Counted from the first letter of the stretch, positions 45,537-58,600 are shown. The stretch: 64,000 bases of DNA from Marchantia polymorpha subsp. ruderalis (GCA_037833965.1 AP031358.1:11354001-11418000), one strand, 5' to 3'. Notes: a model not told the origin generated them from the sequence alone. Program-made: numbers and translations.

Positions 45537-48260
45537 CAAGTTGCGGAGCTAAAGAGGGGAGCACGTTTTACTTAGCTAAGGAATTGTTGCTTTCATGGAA
45601 ACCATAACTCTGACGCATTTTCAGAAAATAAAAAAATATCATGATTGAAAATGCGTTACTCACTTTACAATATGATGTTTCATTAACATTTTTCTTCCTT
45701 ATTCTCTCATGTTTCAATCTATAGCTATGATTGTTTGTAGTTGGAGCAATCGAGTTTAACTTTATCAATGTCAAACTCTTGTGCATAGAATTGTATGTGT
45801 ATAGGGAAATGGTTCATGGCCGCGCTGGAGCGCGATCTTGGTTTCAAACCAACCATTTTGTCCTCCCGGCCTCTTAGAAAGATAAAATTTGAAAGGCCTA
45901 CATATCTAAGTGCAGTTGCGACCACAACTGTCAGAATATCTTATTACGAAATAAGATAACAAACTTTGCCGATTCTGCTTTCACTGTTTTGATTTGCATA
46001 CTTTGCTTGAATACATGGCTGCAAAGATCGTAGTGTATTGCTTTTCTTGCTATTTATTTGTGTGGCATACGCAATTTTTTAAGCAGTTTGATAGTCAAGG
46101 TGTTGCAAGATGGAACAAAATAGCTCAAAAAGATTGCGAACTTGCAAAACATGTCGATAAACACACTTCAGCTCACTCTTTGCACGTGATTACTTGGAAG
46201 TCATTATCCAACCAGCAATTTTTATTGATGCGATATTGGATGGTCAATCTGAACAACAAAAAGTTTATCCCAGACTTTGATTGATTGCTTCTGTCAAGAC
46301 AATGCAATTTCTAGCACATCAAAGTCTTGCTTTTAGAGATCATTACGAGTCTAGAGATTTGTTCAATTGCAGAAATTTCTTGAATTTCTTACTCTTCTCA
46401 ATTAGCATTCTGCCAATTATTGATGTGTTTGACTCAATTATGCGCCATAGAATGTGACAATGTCATCTCTAAACATCTAATTTACATATTGAAAAACATA
46501 GATTCATGTGTTCAAGAACATATTGTAAAACAAATCGGTGAAAGCTTTTTATGTTTGCTGATTGATTGATGTGTCTTGAGACAAATCAACAAAGTAGGAG
46601 ATGTCTTTGGTTATACAATTTGTTAACAAAAATTTAAGAGAGTTTTTTGGATATGATCCATGTTACTCATACACGTTTAGAATTGTTGATGACCGCCATT
46701 ATTTTCACTTTGAGCTAAAATGATCTTTTGTTATTAAGTGTAAGAGAACAATGCTATGATGAAGCATCTAATATGCATGGAAACATCAACGGGCAGAAGA
46801 AATCATTCAAAGAGAAGATTTTTTAGCATAATATGTGCTTTGCCTCACACACAAACTCCAACTTGCTTTGATATCAGCAGCCAACAACCACCTCAAAGTT
46901 TGCTGGTTCTTTGCTAAGTTGTCGTCATTATGTGTCAAGGTGGATGGTGAAACAATGATGTATGGATGTTTTTGACTTATGCATACATCCAGCATCAATA
47001 AGGCAATTTTTGGTAGAAAAGTTATATCGGGTTGCAGATTAAATTAGTACTAGTTATTCCGGCGGCCAAGATAGACACAATGGGATATTCATTTCAATTC
47101 TATTTGTCATGTGTTTGATCTCTATGATTCAGTTTTCAAAGTACTTGAAATTATTGTGAAAGATACAACAATAAAAAATTCAAGAGTGAAAGCGTCAAAA
47201 CTGTGGAAAGCAATATGCAGCTTTGATTTTGTTCTAATGTTATACATCATGAAGGCGATTTAAGCAAGTCAACTCTTCTTTCTTAAGCTTTATAGAATAA
47301 AGATCAGTTCAATGCAATGAGTTTTGTTGTTATTACAAAGTATGAATTGATTGAAATGCTATCGGAAGAAGTTGCATAAACAGTGCATGTAACAGTTGAA
47401 TCTTTTTGTTTCACAAAAAATATGAGGCGCAATCATTGCGCCTGATATGAAATCAAGTTACATGCATGTGAAACAACATCGTCGCAATTGTGACACCATG
47501 ACCTTTGATCACTATTATCATGTGGATATCTTTTTCAACATAGTTGATTCATAGTTTAATGAGCTTGATGAGCGTTTTTCAAATTGTTTGTCACTATTGT
47601 TAAAACAGATTGATTATCTATGTCCACATCAACTTCTTATTCATGAAAACATTTCAGAGCTTGTTGAATAGGGGTGACAGTATCCACAAGACTATGAACA
47701 ATATGAAGTAGTGATGTTAGAATAGCACAATCTTTAATTTCGCATAGGGTCAAATGAAGCTTTGTCTTGAGTTTGATCTATCTTTACTTCAACGATCAAG
47801 CTCTTTGAACTCAAGAGATATGTTACATATCATCTTGTCAAATGACTAATCAATCTAGCCTTCATTTTACTTGTCAGCACCTCGTCAATAGAACACAAGT
47901 TCTCAATATTGAAGATTATAAAAACGCGGTTGAAAAAAAAAATGGACGACAAATATCTTGTTGACGCTTTTAGTTTGTTTGTTGAAAAGAATTAGCACAA
48001 AAAATAACCATCAACCTTATTATCAAGAAATTTCAAACGTTTAGCACTCAATGACTTGAGTTGAATTAATACATAGAATTCTGTTTTTTTTAATTTTGAA
48101 ATTACTTCTTTGAGTTATTTTTCATGAGCATCATGATTTTTGATTTTCACACAGTCTGATAATACAAAAACCATTTAAAAGTAAAAAAAATATTCTGCGG
48201 CGTTACAAAAAAACATGGTATAGAGAACTGTCCAACTGAAAATTTTTGGCTCTGCCATTG
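45537..48260 (+). mobile_element. Decayed hAT transposon with TTF-type zinc finger (DUF4371 type)
   Basis: Left end caag-ttgcggagctaaagagggg (45537) and right end, read inverted, caatggcagagccaaaa (ending 48260) both resemble the CAGTGGCGGAGC(C/T)A ends of plant hAT elements of this type. Inside on the plus strand: TTF zinc-finger traces VYCFSCYLFVWHTQF near 46035 and KHVDKHTSAHSLHVITW near 46150; catalytic block CYDEASNMHGNINGQK near 46753; NMCFASHTNSN near 46830; ISAANNHLKVCWFFAKL near 46875; HYYHVDIFFNIVD near 47510; and the dimerisation domain VSTSSIEHKFSILKIIKTRLK near 47870. Many stops and frameshifts, mostly of the kind C-to-T change produces, show an old dead copy. Flanking 8-mers (acatatct, cttgtctt) match only in part. 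Confidence 0.85.
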
Positions 48261-49139
48261 CTTGTCTTCACTTGCGGTTTGACAATTGAACAATTTAAAA
48301 TTAGAATAATATTTTTACAATTTCATACTCCTTATTGTACATTTAAATTTTACTACAATTTCCTACGCAAATTGATCTTAATGATGCAAATGAGTTTTAT
48401 TAAGATGTCAAACATTGTCTTGTGTCTCCATGATGTTAAATGTGTCCATCATGGATTTAAATTTCTTGCAAATTTTTTAATAAATCTTCTCTAAATGCAA
48501 TATGGTTCTAGATTTTCATGACTCATGTGTTTGTAAAATTTTTATGACACATGATTTAGAATTTATGAATTGATTGATCCATTCAATAATACTATTGATA
48601 ATTTTAATTGTTAGTTACCAAAAAAATGTACTTTTTACATTCTATATCAAATTTTCAAAAAATTTGAATTGTGAATTATTTTTTTTATTTGATTCAACAC
48701 GTTTGATAGATATTTAAATAATATGTGACAAAAAGATAAAAACTTCGATTGAAAAGTAAGTTGAATCAAAATCAATTCTTTTTAATAATATAGAGTAAAA
48801 CAAAAAAAACTTCAAGAGATGAAAGATAAAAAAAAAACTTTTATTTTGAATAAAAAAATTGATGTAAGATAAAAATATAAAATGGAATAAAGCGATAGAA
48901 TTTTTAGAATATTTGATCATATGAAAAATATGTTTATTTATTTCATTTAAGTTTTTTCATTCTAATGCATGAATGCATTCACAATTTTCTTTTATTGTGG
49001 ATGCATGAAATGCAAAAATCACATTTGCAGAACTTTTAAATTTTGATTTTATTGATATTTCAAGATTTGAAATTTGGAATTTTCAAGTAGAAAAATATAT
49101 TCATAAATATTTCATGAATTTTTTTCAAGACAAAATTAG
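48261..49139. other. AT-rich island, middle part: nothing recognised
   Basis: Very AT-rich with short frames only. It may hold upstream parts of the old gypsy element that follows, but no motif could be identified. Confidence 0.4.
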
Positions 49140-49700
49140 CAATGTCAACATTTCATCATTCTCAAATTGTTGATCAAACAAAGAAGTCCAATAGAATTGC
49201 AAAGTATATGCTAGGAACATTCATATTATAAGATCAACAATAGTGCAATACTCTTTTGTCCCATGTGAAATTTGCATATAACAATGTTGTCAATGCATTC
49301 ACAAAGTTGTTTTTATTGCATACGTTGTGCGTTGTTTATTGCATCACTTCATCAAGTTTGATGAAGCTTTAAAAAAAAGTATAGTAGTCAACGATTTTGT
49401 GAAGTATATTCACATAGCACTATATCAAGTCAAGGAAAAGTTGATGATTAAATATATTTGACAAAAATAGGAAGAAGATGTTCATCGTAGATAGTTGATT
49501 TATCATATAAAGTATATGTTTGATTATCTACAAAAAATTTATCTCTTATAATGACACCAAAGTTTAAGCCTAAATTCATTGGTTACTTTACGATATTAAC
49601 AAGTGTTGAAGTGTCATATAAGTTGGAAACTTTGTCACATCTGAAAATATATAATGTATTTTATATGTCACGATTACAAAAACATGTAACATGATAAAAA
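49140..49700 (+). mobile_element. Old Ty3/gypsy fossil: integrase end
   Basis: Plus-strand traces match the late integrase and tail of plant gypsy elements: a STFHHSQIVDQTKKSNRI stretch near 49145 (STAFHPQTDGQTER in living relatives), HVKFAYNNVVNAFTK near 49260, KFIGYFTIL near 49574, and KIYNVFYMSRL near 49650. Heavily decayed, with many breaks, and AT-shifted throughout, so ancient. Gag, RT and LTRs were not recognised. It may have been a chromovirus-like element, but no chromodomain is visible. Confidence 0.75.
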
Positions 49701-50148
49701 ATATTCAGAAATCAATCAACATCAACTTTTCTACAAATCTTGATAGCCGATGAAAATGAATTTGAAATAGAAAATATATTCAAGAAACGAATTCAAATCC
49801 TTATATATATATATATATCAAAATGGATTGTTTGATGCAATAAAAATATAAATATAATATGAATCAATTTGAGAATAATATAGAATCTAGATAATACATC
49901 TTTGATAGTTTAAGAATTTGAACATACGTGAAATGATGAAGTTGTTTTTTTTAAGGAAGAATTTTTAAAACCATATTTAGTTAATTAGAACTGAAGTAAA
50001 TATTATTCAAGATGAAGATATAGTTACATTATAATAGATTATCTATAGTTGTCACATAAACAATCTGTGTGTTTGGTAGATAAAGAGTAAGTGTGTTAAT
50101 TAACAACACACATTAGTAATTTGTGTGTTAGTTGAGAAGAACATGTTG
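49701..50148. other. AT-rich filler between the gypsy fossil and the Tigger element
   Basis: Short (TA)n run near 49802-49819 and otherwise featureless AT-rich DNA. Confidence 0.4.
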
Positions 50149-52255
50149 CAGTAGAACCTGTCTAAAGTAATACTCTTGGGATCCCCCTGCCCGATTAATT
50201 TACGGAGGTTATTAGTTTAAGGAGGGTGATATCCGATGTCTTGTATTCTTGTTAAAAACTTGCAAGGCACACACCCCTGCACCACACAGACCACAACTAC
50301 CAACCAGACACACCAAGGTGTGTCGGCACCAAACACGATCAGCAACCCGCCAAATCGCACGCAACTGCTCTCAACATGCCGCTACAAGATGTGAAGCACA
50401 CCACAATGTAGGATAAGATCCGCATTGAACTTTTCAAGCATCACGTTGCAAACCCTAAGCTTACATAGAAAGAGCTTGTCAGCTGGCTCCAGCAAAAGCA
50501 CGACGTCAAAGTCAGCCAAGACACAATCTCCAACACGCTCAAGCGGTCGGCAAAGCTGTTCAAGCTTGATTTGGAGGTTGCAAACCAGAACAGCAAACGT
50601 CAACGGTCATTCAAGTATCCCATGATGGAAGACGCAGTCGTCGCTTGGTTCCACGGCCATGAAGACCGCATCAACCTGAGTGGTGAACTCGTGTGTGAAG
50701 CTGCCCAACAGATGCTCGACAAGCTCTATCTCGACCATGACCGCAGTTTCAAGTTTTTCAATGCTTGTCTGGAGCCGTTCAAGAAGCGCCACAATATCCG
50801 CTCGCACCGGCGCTTCGGAGAGAGTGGCAGCGTGAACAAGCAGATCATCGATGAAAGCCTTCCTCGTCTTTGTGAAACATTGGATAAGTTCGAGTGGAAG
50901 GATATCTACAACATGAACGAGACCGGCATCTTTTTCCAGATGCAAGTATTTTTTACATTCATCAAATTTTTTGGTTTGTAAACGACGTGGTTCAAATCTA
51001 ACACACTGCCCAACATTAGACGGAGAATTCTCTTGCCACACGGCAAGTAGAGGACCTGAAGCAGAACAAGAAGCGCATCATTGTGGCGGTCTGCTGCAAT
51101 GATGATGGCAGCGACAAGCTTTCACTCTAAATCATCGGGAAGTTTGCCAATCCGAGGTGCTTCAAAAATGTCAACCATGGAATTCTCGGTTCCATCAACC
51201 GGAACAATTCAAAGGCTTGGATGACGCAACTGATCTTCCTTGAATGGCTTAAAGACTTTAACAAACGAATGGCTCACCAAAAAATTCTGTTGATTCTCAA
51301 AAACTGTAGCACCCACATTCCGGTTGACGAGCTTCCCGAACGGATCACGCTTTGCAACACAACCATTCTCTATCTCCCACCGAACACAACGTCAAAGATC
51401 CAACCTTGCGACCAAGGAATCATCCGCAACTTCAAGACCTATTACCGTCGCGTTTCAACCGCCTACTTCTGCAGCGTCTGGATGACAAGGTTGAGCAGCC
51501 TGAGAAGATCGATGTTGTTCAAGCAATTCAAATGGCAGTGCCTGCCTGATCTACGGACATCAAGCCTACAACAATCCACAACTGCTTCCGCCATTGTAAG
51601 ATTTGGTCGGAGGCAACTGATGCCATCTCAATTGACGAGAACGAGCTCCTGGATCAAGCTGTCGTGGAAGAACTGGAGTCGCAAATTTGCCAGTTCCGTT
51701 ATCCCAACCCTATGGACATCCGCAATCCGCTGAACTACCCCGCAGAAGATGAGGTTGCGTACTTCCCGGATGTCGATGATGTTGTCAACGATCAGCTCAG
51801 CAACGCAGCAGACGATGGCGGCAATGCGGACGATGACAGCCATGAGCACCCAAGTCTCAGTTCCACTGAAGCTCAGAAGATGCTTTAGACGTTTCAACTG
51901 TTTTGGATGCAAAAAGAAGCAGATTTTCAAGACTTCATTCCCTATCTTCAACGCATGAAGGATATCATTGACAAGATCCATGTCAACCAGATGGTCCAGA
52001 AGTACATTCGTCAGTTCTTCAACAATTTATAGGCTTAATGAATACTGATCAGTCACAATTACGTAGGAATTTTTTGTTCGTATGTAGGAAAATTAAATTA
52101 AAAAAATTTGGGAGCGCAGATTTCAATTAATAATTAAATTACGGAGGAATATTAATTTATGTATGAGCTCGAGCGCGGGACTGTCAAATCTGATTTACGG
52201 ATTAATTAACGGAGGTTATTAATTTGGGGAGGATTATTTTAGACAGGTTCTACTC
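50149..52255 (+). mobile_element. pogo/Tigger-type DNA transposon with terminal inverted repeats
   Basis: Terminal inverted repeats agtagaacctgtctaaa(g/a)taat stand at 50150 and, inverted, at about 52233-52254. The opening cagtagaacctg is typical of Tigger/pogo ends. Subterminal units of the form gattaatt.acggaggttatta.ttt..ggagg occur in the same orientation near 50193 and 52199. The transposase is at 50376-51888. Its composition is much less AT-rich than the surrounding island, so it inserted later. An expected TA target duplication is not clear at either end. Confidence 0.88.
50376..51888 (+). pseudogene. Broken Tigger-like (CENP-B/DDE) transposase
   Basis: ATG 50376 opens an N-terminal helix-turn-helix DNA-binding region (KELVSWLQQKHDVKVSQDTI, about 50470) broken by stops at 50409 and 50466. 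A CENP-B type HTH follows (MEDAVVAWFHGHEDR, LVCEAAQQMLDKLY, about 50622-50740). The DDE domain follows: WKDIYNMNETGIFF near 50905, probable intron 50946-51019, NSLATRQVEDLKQNKKRI near 51030, WMTQLIFLEWLKDF near 51218, LLILKNCSTHIP near 51287, and LPPNTTSKIQPCDQGIIRNF near 51385. The family has Asp at the first and second of these positions (NADETG, LLDNC); here they are Asn and Lys, so the catalytic triad is lost as well as the frame. An acidic C terminus (DVDDVVNDQL) lies near 51770. Confidence 0.85.
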
Positions 52256-53644
52256 TATCAATCTGTTTGTTTGTTAGGATTATTCGCTAGAATTGTAATG
52301 AATAGTGGGTGTGAGATCTTATATTCTTATATTTGTTGATAAAATCTAAACAAGGTAAAGTAGAATCATTTTGAATATCATTTATGTATAAAGTTGTATT
52401 TCATCTTTGAATGAAATACTTTTGTAATCTTTAGCGTGCAATCTTTCTTACTATGTTTCAAATATAGATTTTATATATAATTTCATTTTTTAATATATCT
52501 ACTTTTAGATAGTTTTATATAAAAAAAAACTTTAGTTTTGTCCTAAGCTTGCATATATTATTATTGCATTCAAATGGCCTTGGAGTTACTTCCAAAAGTA
52601 AACAAGGAGTTGACCCTTATTACCATATATATTGCATATATATGGTCAAATCCAAATGACTTCGAGGTAAAGTGCAAGATGCTTCAAATTGATTTAGTAG
52701 TAAGTCATCAATATTTACTAAGTGTTGTTTTGATTTTGTCATGCATGGACTGATATGATAACCATGTTTTCACCTTTTGGGGGCCAAATAGCTCCGATCT
52801 CAACCGTAGGTGCCAAAGAAGAATGAAAAAAAGCCCAAAAGACAAAAGATTAACCTTTAATTGCAGTGGATGAGTTGGAATATACGGACATTTAAAATCA
52901 CTTCTCATATCTTTTGGACGTCTATAATATGTCGATAGCGGAAAGCTTAATTTGAAGCTGAAGTCATAACATGCCGTTGAGACTCTGGATAGTTATAACG
53001 CCCCTTTGCTCCTTCGTGTCGTCAATAGTTCATTCAATATTCTTCACAGGTTTAGAGGCTCGTCCACACGTGGTAAGTCTCCGTGATTCTATATGCTATC
53101 TTACAAGTCATATTGATGGAGTGTTGAAATGACATACTTGGACCAGACCTTACGAGGAATGGATTGCATCGAGGACTCATCCTCCTAACATCTAGAACTG
53201 TGAACTGTACACTTTGGGTCTATCTTTTGAAGGCCAAAATTTTCACCAGTCCGAAAGTTTGATTTAAATCTCACATGAGATGAATATTTCTGAAAGCATG
53301 GATCTGGCAGCAATGGTTTTTCAGGGTCGGGCAGGGACGAACTTCTTCACCTTCACTGCATGCAATCTGAGCAGATCAGGAGAGAGTTATTGAGTTCACC
53401 AGTGAAGCTGTTCTAATGTGTACATTCTCTGCATACATAGGTGGTGTCGGGAGCCTGTACAATGTTCTTTGCAGCCACCTTTGACAGCGGTACTCCTAAG
53501 AGTAGGTCTCGTTAAATCACGAGTCTAGTTGACTTTCCGTTCTCTGGGATACTCGTATATGTACTTCCTGCTTTCCATCCACCACATACTATTCTTTGTT
53601 CTGCTGGAACGCAACCCGATCACAAGCATTAAGACCAGGCGATT
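52256..53644. other. Right edge of the AT-rich island and intergenic DNA; no recognised gene
   Basis: Composition returns to normal around 52.7-53.0 kb. Short frames only. The right end is the 3' flank of the CCR-like gene. Confidence 0.4.
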
Positions 53645-55666
53645 TCACATTGTGGCTAGCCTTTGGAGTTTCTTATTGGAGAGAGACGTCGATCCCCAGG
53701 GCTTCAAGAATCTGGGTACAGTATAGCAATCGACCAGTGAGTCAGTCCTCTCTCTTCATCCATTCTGACACAAGGTAAGCTGAGAAGCTCGGAGAGGTTT
53801 GAGGAAAACAATCAGCGTTCTAGTCAGTAATTTCAGAAGATCGAACGTACCGGGAATCAAGACTTTGGGCGCTGTATGGAGTGTCTCGGAGCTCGCGGGT
53901 CTCGTTGTTGGAGAAGAGCCGATGAAAGCACAGAAAACGTCCGGAGGCACTAGGCTTCTCGAACGCTTGAATATGAGCTTCGGCTACATCATCCACGTGA
54001 GCGTATGCCATAACTGCATTCTGCTTCCTCTCTGCCAAAGTTCAAATCGCTACATAACTCTTATCAGCCATCTTCTATCTGCAGAGTGCTGGTCTTGGAG
54101 TCTGACAAATGAGTTCGGTGATTGTGTGCATGCATCTCTGTGAAACAATAGTCGGGGAGACGTACCTTTCAAAGAAGACATAAGAGAGTGACTGGTTGTG
54201 GTAGCATATGGGCCAACCACAGTCGCAGGATTGATCACTACGAGGTCCACTCCTCTGTCCCTTGCAAGAGCCCAGGCGGCTTTCTCTGCCAAGGTTTTGC
54301 TGACGGCTCCCCATAACTGGGAACATTACATCGACACAAAGCCAGTTAGTCAACATCCGGGGTGAGCATTTTCCGGACATGGCACCGGCAGCTACAGTCA
54401 ATCCCTGCTGACATTCTCCCCACGTGAATTGGTTTACTGTCATCCGATTTCTTCGAAACAGTTGAGTGTCAGTGCACACACCTTGTTTTCTCGGCAGAAG
54501 TCCAGATTACTCCAACATCGCTCGTCCACCGTCTGCACACCGTTGGGTGATTGTCTGACATCGAAGACCATGGTCGACGCGCAGGAGGTCAGGAGCAATC
54601 GTTTGACGGAAGACACGTTCGCACAAGCCTCCACCACATTGAGTGTGCTTCTCACTTCACCCTCAATCGCTTCTGCCTGCAAATTTCATATCATTAACGA
54701 TCATCAGCCAGCTGACAGTCGAAATATACAGATGATACAAAATACTCCCTAGAGATTCTTTGAGTGAGAGTATTAGAGTTCACAATCCATCAAGCATAGT
54801 CTTGATCTAAATTGCATGAGAGACAGCCGGAACAACAACTTCTATGTGAGATTGCCAACCGGAAAATTAATCTGCACTAATTCTGCTCGAGGCAAATGAC
54901 TATTTTGTGAAGAAACATCTCCTTAAGATCCCTTGCATTCTCAAGTCGAATGCTCAAGCTGAGGATGGCATACTGGATACTCCGGAAGCCCGTTAAGTGA
55001 GTCCGCCGGGGGAGATGTGAGAAAAATGGCAGAGCAACCGCTGAATGCATGTGTAAGGCTCGCATAGTCAAGCAGATCTGCTTCCCTCAGCTCCAAGCTC
55101 TCCTCGGCTCCTGCCATGCCCATCAACTCGGCTGCTTGTTCTGGAAGAACACGAATGCCACAGTGAGGACGCGATCTTCCACAAACCGTATGCCGAGCAG
55201 AGCAGCCTTGGAACTGTGCATCCAGGATGGTTCCTGTCGATTGTACCATCTACTTTACGCAATTGAAGGGACCACTCTTTATCGTTGTCAAATTGGAAGT
55301 ATGTTGTATTGCGAATGGTAAAGAGCGTCTAACATTTGACTCGGAGGCTACAGATGAGCGTTCTGTTTATCAGCGGTTGCCCAGAGTGCATTGCTCAATG
55401 GTGGAGCAAAAACAGCTTTACAGACATGCTTGCAGTAACAACAGTGCTCGCGAGGGCTCGTATGCTGAGATGACTTGTGAGCTTAGATATGTGCAGAGAG
55501 AAGTGATCAATTAATTACCAGGGGATGTAGGCAGGGCAGACACGACTTTGTAGCCTTTCTGCAGCAATCTGCGAATCAACCACTCTCCAACAGGGCTCCA
55601 GAGTCCCACGACTCCCACAAGTTTGCCGGCATTAGCAGCCTCCGAGTCGAAGTCCCACGATGCCAT
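53645..55666 (-). CDS. SNL6-like / cinnamoyl-CoA-reductase-like NAD(P)-binding protein, six exons
   Basis: Exons (minus strand): 55666-55519, 55140-54974, 54676-54482, 54316-54166, 54013-53851, 53711-53645. All phases agree, giving 296 aa. Extended SDR fold: VGVVGLWSPVGEWLIRRLL near the N terminus is the Rossmann loop with a weakened GxxGxxG, then [86 protein letters not shown] and GRFLCFHRLF. This order matches plant CCR-like proteins of the SNL6 group more closely than true cinnamoyl-CoA reductase. The NWYCYGK signature of true CCR is absent, and the YxxxK tyrosine is replaced by Gly in LWGAVSKT. True CCR reduces hydroxycinnamoyl-CoA in monolignol synthesis; whether this protein reduces anything is uncertain. 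Start chosen as the first in-frame ATG. No signal peptide, so probably cytosolic. Confidence 0.9.
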
Positions 55667-58600
55667 CCTGCGGAAGGAGAAGATATGGATGGGAGGGATT
55701 TTTTTATGAATGCAACGGTCAATTGACAATCGCTCAATACGTGCTGAAAATCTTCACAGATGAATGAATGAATATGAGGAATGAATGATAGGAGGTCTGA
55801 TGAGGTCAATTCCAGAATTTCCCCGACCTCCTGTGCTCTTCTGCTCTTATTTTTGTGTGGATCGTAACTCTTTTTAGTCTATCGAGTCGATCCACGATGA
55901 TTTTCAGCTACAGCAGGTTGAGCATCGAGAGGCAAGTTGTAGAAAGAAACCCCGCTCATGACTCACTGAATGAACAATTTGCCGTCTTTATAGTCCCAGC
56001 ATCAAGAGGGCTGCCATGCCAGCAGAAAGCTCAGGCACATTGACCGGGTCAGAAGGTGGGGCTCTGAACAGGATTCATGGCGATGATGAGTTATTGTTTG
56101 CGTTCACAGCGAGTCTACTAGACAAAGATAGCCACCACTCCACGCTTTAGAGTCCGGGGCAGTGGCAGGACCCATACGATACCGAATTTGAGCCGAACCT
56201 CAAGCAGAGCAGAAGGCCCAAATTGACCCACCTCGTTTGCCCCAACCTCTGCGTGCATTCGGTCTTCCAGTCAACAACATCCGCGTGATCTCTATAGTCC
56301 TCCGTCTCTTGCTTCACACAAGTAAAGTTACACCGTGGTCCATCTCCGTGTCCTTTTATTCCTAAATATCAGTGCTATCAACTTTTCTAGATAGCTGGTA
56401 AGCAAAAATAATATGAATCCTCCGTCTGGTATCACCTTTGTCTCCAGAATCATATGCTGTTATCGAGACCACGAGTGCGGGATCCCCTACAAGGCCCTGA
56501 TTCGGATCTGCATTTTTCTGTATTCAGCCCTTCCATGTCCATAAGTAGTTTTTGTCTCTTTGTCACCTACCGAACATTTTAGTTGCGTACTTGTAAGCCG
56601 CCGATGTAGTTGAGAGTATCGAAACGTGGTGATCAAAAGCAGAGCCGACACAAAGCCAGACGGAGGATCTGCTGACAGTACAGTTGAAAGGTCTGGTAGA
56701 AAGCTAAGGAGGGGAGCCGTTCAGGTATCCTTGATGACTATTGTAATCATGGAACCATGTTCCGACTGATGGTTTGTTCGCTGCTTTTCTGTTTTATATT
56801 TGTGCATGGTGACTGTCTATGCCTGAGCAATCCCCAGATCACCCAGGAACGGATGAGGTGCAAGCCCATTCTGTCATCGGAGGCGTGATGTTAGGCGGAC
56901 ATCATCCATTTCTTTACTTCACCAGTTCTTCCTCTTCCTGCCTGTTCAAAAGGGGATCTGCATTCGGAATAAATCGGACGCATATTCATATTCTCATGTT
57001 TGTGACTGCCAGCCCCTTCGATCGACTGATGCTGCGTAGAACATGCTCGCATCCAATCTCTGTCAACATTCTAGCCCACCCCACGATAACACGTCAGCAT
57101 GTAATGTAATGTGCAATGGCGGAATCAGGATGGCGCAGAAGTCGCCTTGCATGTCTATGAGTTTGCCATTATGTTCTAGAAACCATTCCGGTGGCTTCCG
57201 GTGGAGTCCTTTTGTTTCTTCGTGCCCGTAACTACTGCAGAGATTTCTACATCTGCACAGCGAATGAATCTGCGTACTCTTTCTCCATTTGCTCCCAAAA
57301 TTACATGCAGGAAACCAAATAATATGGCAAAAAGGATAGAAAGACCATTGATGAACCAAGCGGGTAAGATGGGGCTAGGCATAATAATATTACAGTGGGA
57401 AATATGCCTTAGGTGCACCCTTCATATCTTCCTCAGAAGTTGGTCAACTGGCTACATCAGGTTGCTGTTGTAGCGAAAAAATTGGGTAGACGGTCAACAT
57501 AACAAAAGTCTTCTTACAGTATATTGCAAACGAGAAGTTTCACTTCTAAGATAATGCAGTAAATGTCGTGTTTGTTTAAAGTGTTTAATTCTTGTTAGCA
57601 AGATGCACTATAGGTTCGTGTGGGTCCTCCTTTGGAACTTATAGCTTCTACTTAAGCAAAAGCCGAGGCAAACAAGAACAGTTGTGGGTGAGCCAAATCT
57701 AAACCTCACTCGACTCGACATCTGTAGTACCAACCTGTGGTTTCAAGCGCAATATGGGCTAAGGCTCGCCGCCCTGTAATAGTCATAACCAGGTCCCAAG
57801 GTCAGAAGGACCAATATCTGACTACTTCTTCGTTGAGGAATATGGCCGGCAAAGTATCTTGTAACCCTGCCACAAGATAATTTCCTTGCACAAGAATCTA
57901 ATACAATGCAACCCCTGTTTCATTCTCAAGAAGTCAGACGACATCGTCACGTCTTGACTTCTTATGTTAGGACCACATTCTTTGCCTTCATCTTCATCAC
58001 ATTGTCTCGTTGGTTGAGAGTGCCCAAACTTGCATACACGTTGAATAATCTTCGAGTTGAAAAAACCATATATGAGGAAGTATCCCGCTGACCAATTCGT
58101 CATTCGTTTGACCGCATTACAATGACCTTTGGGAGTGATTCCCTTCAAAGAACAGGGCCTACCAGGTGATGATTGAATGATCCTGATGCTATTACTGTAC
58201 GTAAGACAATGCGCATGACCCCGTGTAGTAGCTATGACTTGCTACAGTCTATGTTAACTTTACATGGCTAAAAAAAGTATGGTAGCATTCTTTGATCTTA
58301 ATACAATTACAATGCAGCTACTTTGATCAATCCATGCCTGCTTCGTGCTGCCACTATGGAACCTCTATTGCACGTGCAAACTACATAAGAAGCGGTAATT
58401 TTGACAAACGGTCCACAAACCCAAGCTACGAGAAACTTAAAGCCTTTCAAATAGTTCGATATAACATGACCTGTAAAAGAAGGTCATCCTTTAGTATTTT
58501 ATATCGACTTGGTCTGCCGATGACGTATTACCAGAGGTGGACTGGATAATATCCAGTCCTCCTCTGGGCATTTGTCCGGCTACGGCGACGCGAACTGGAC

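Noticed and set aside
57063-57418. Minus-strand frames with a hydrophobic stretch (FINGLSILFAILFGFLHVIL)
   Set aside because: Two overlapping frames, neither with a family match; no splice or promoter support.
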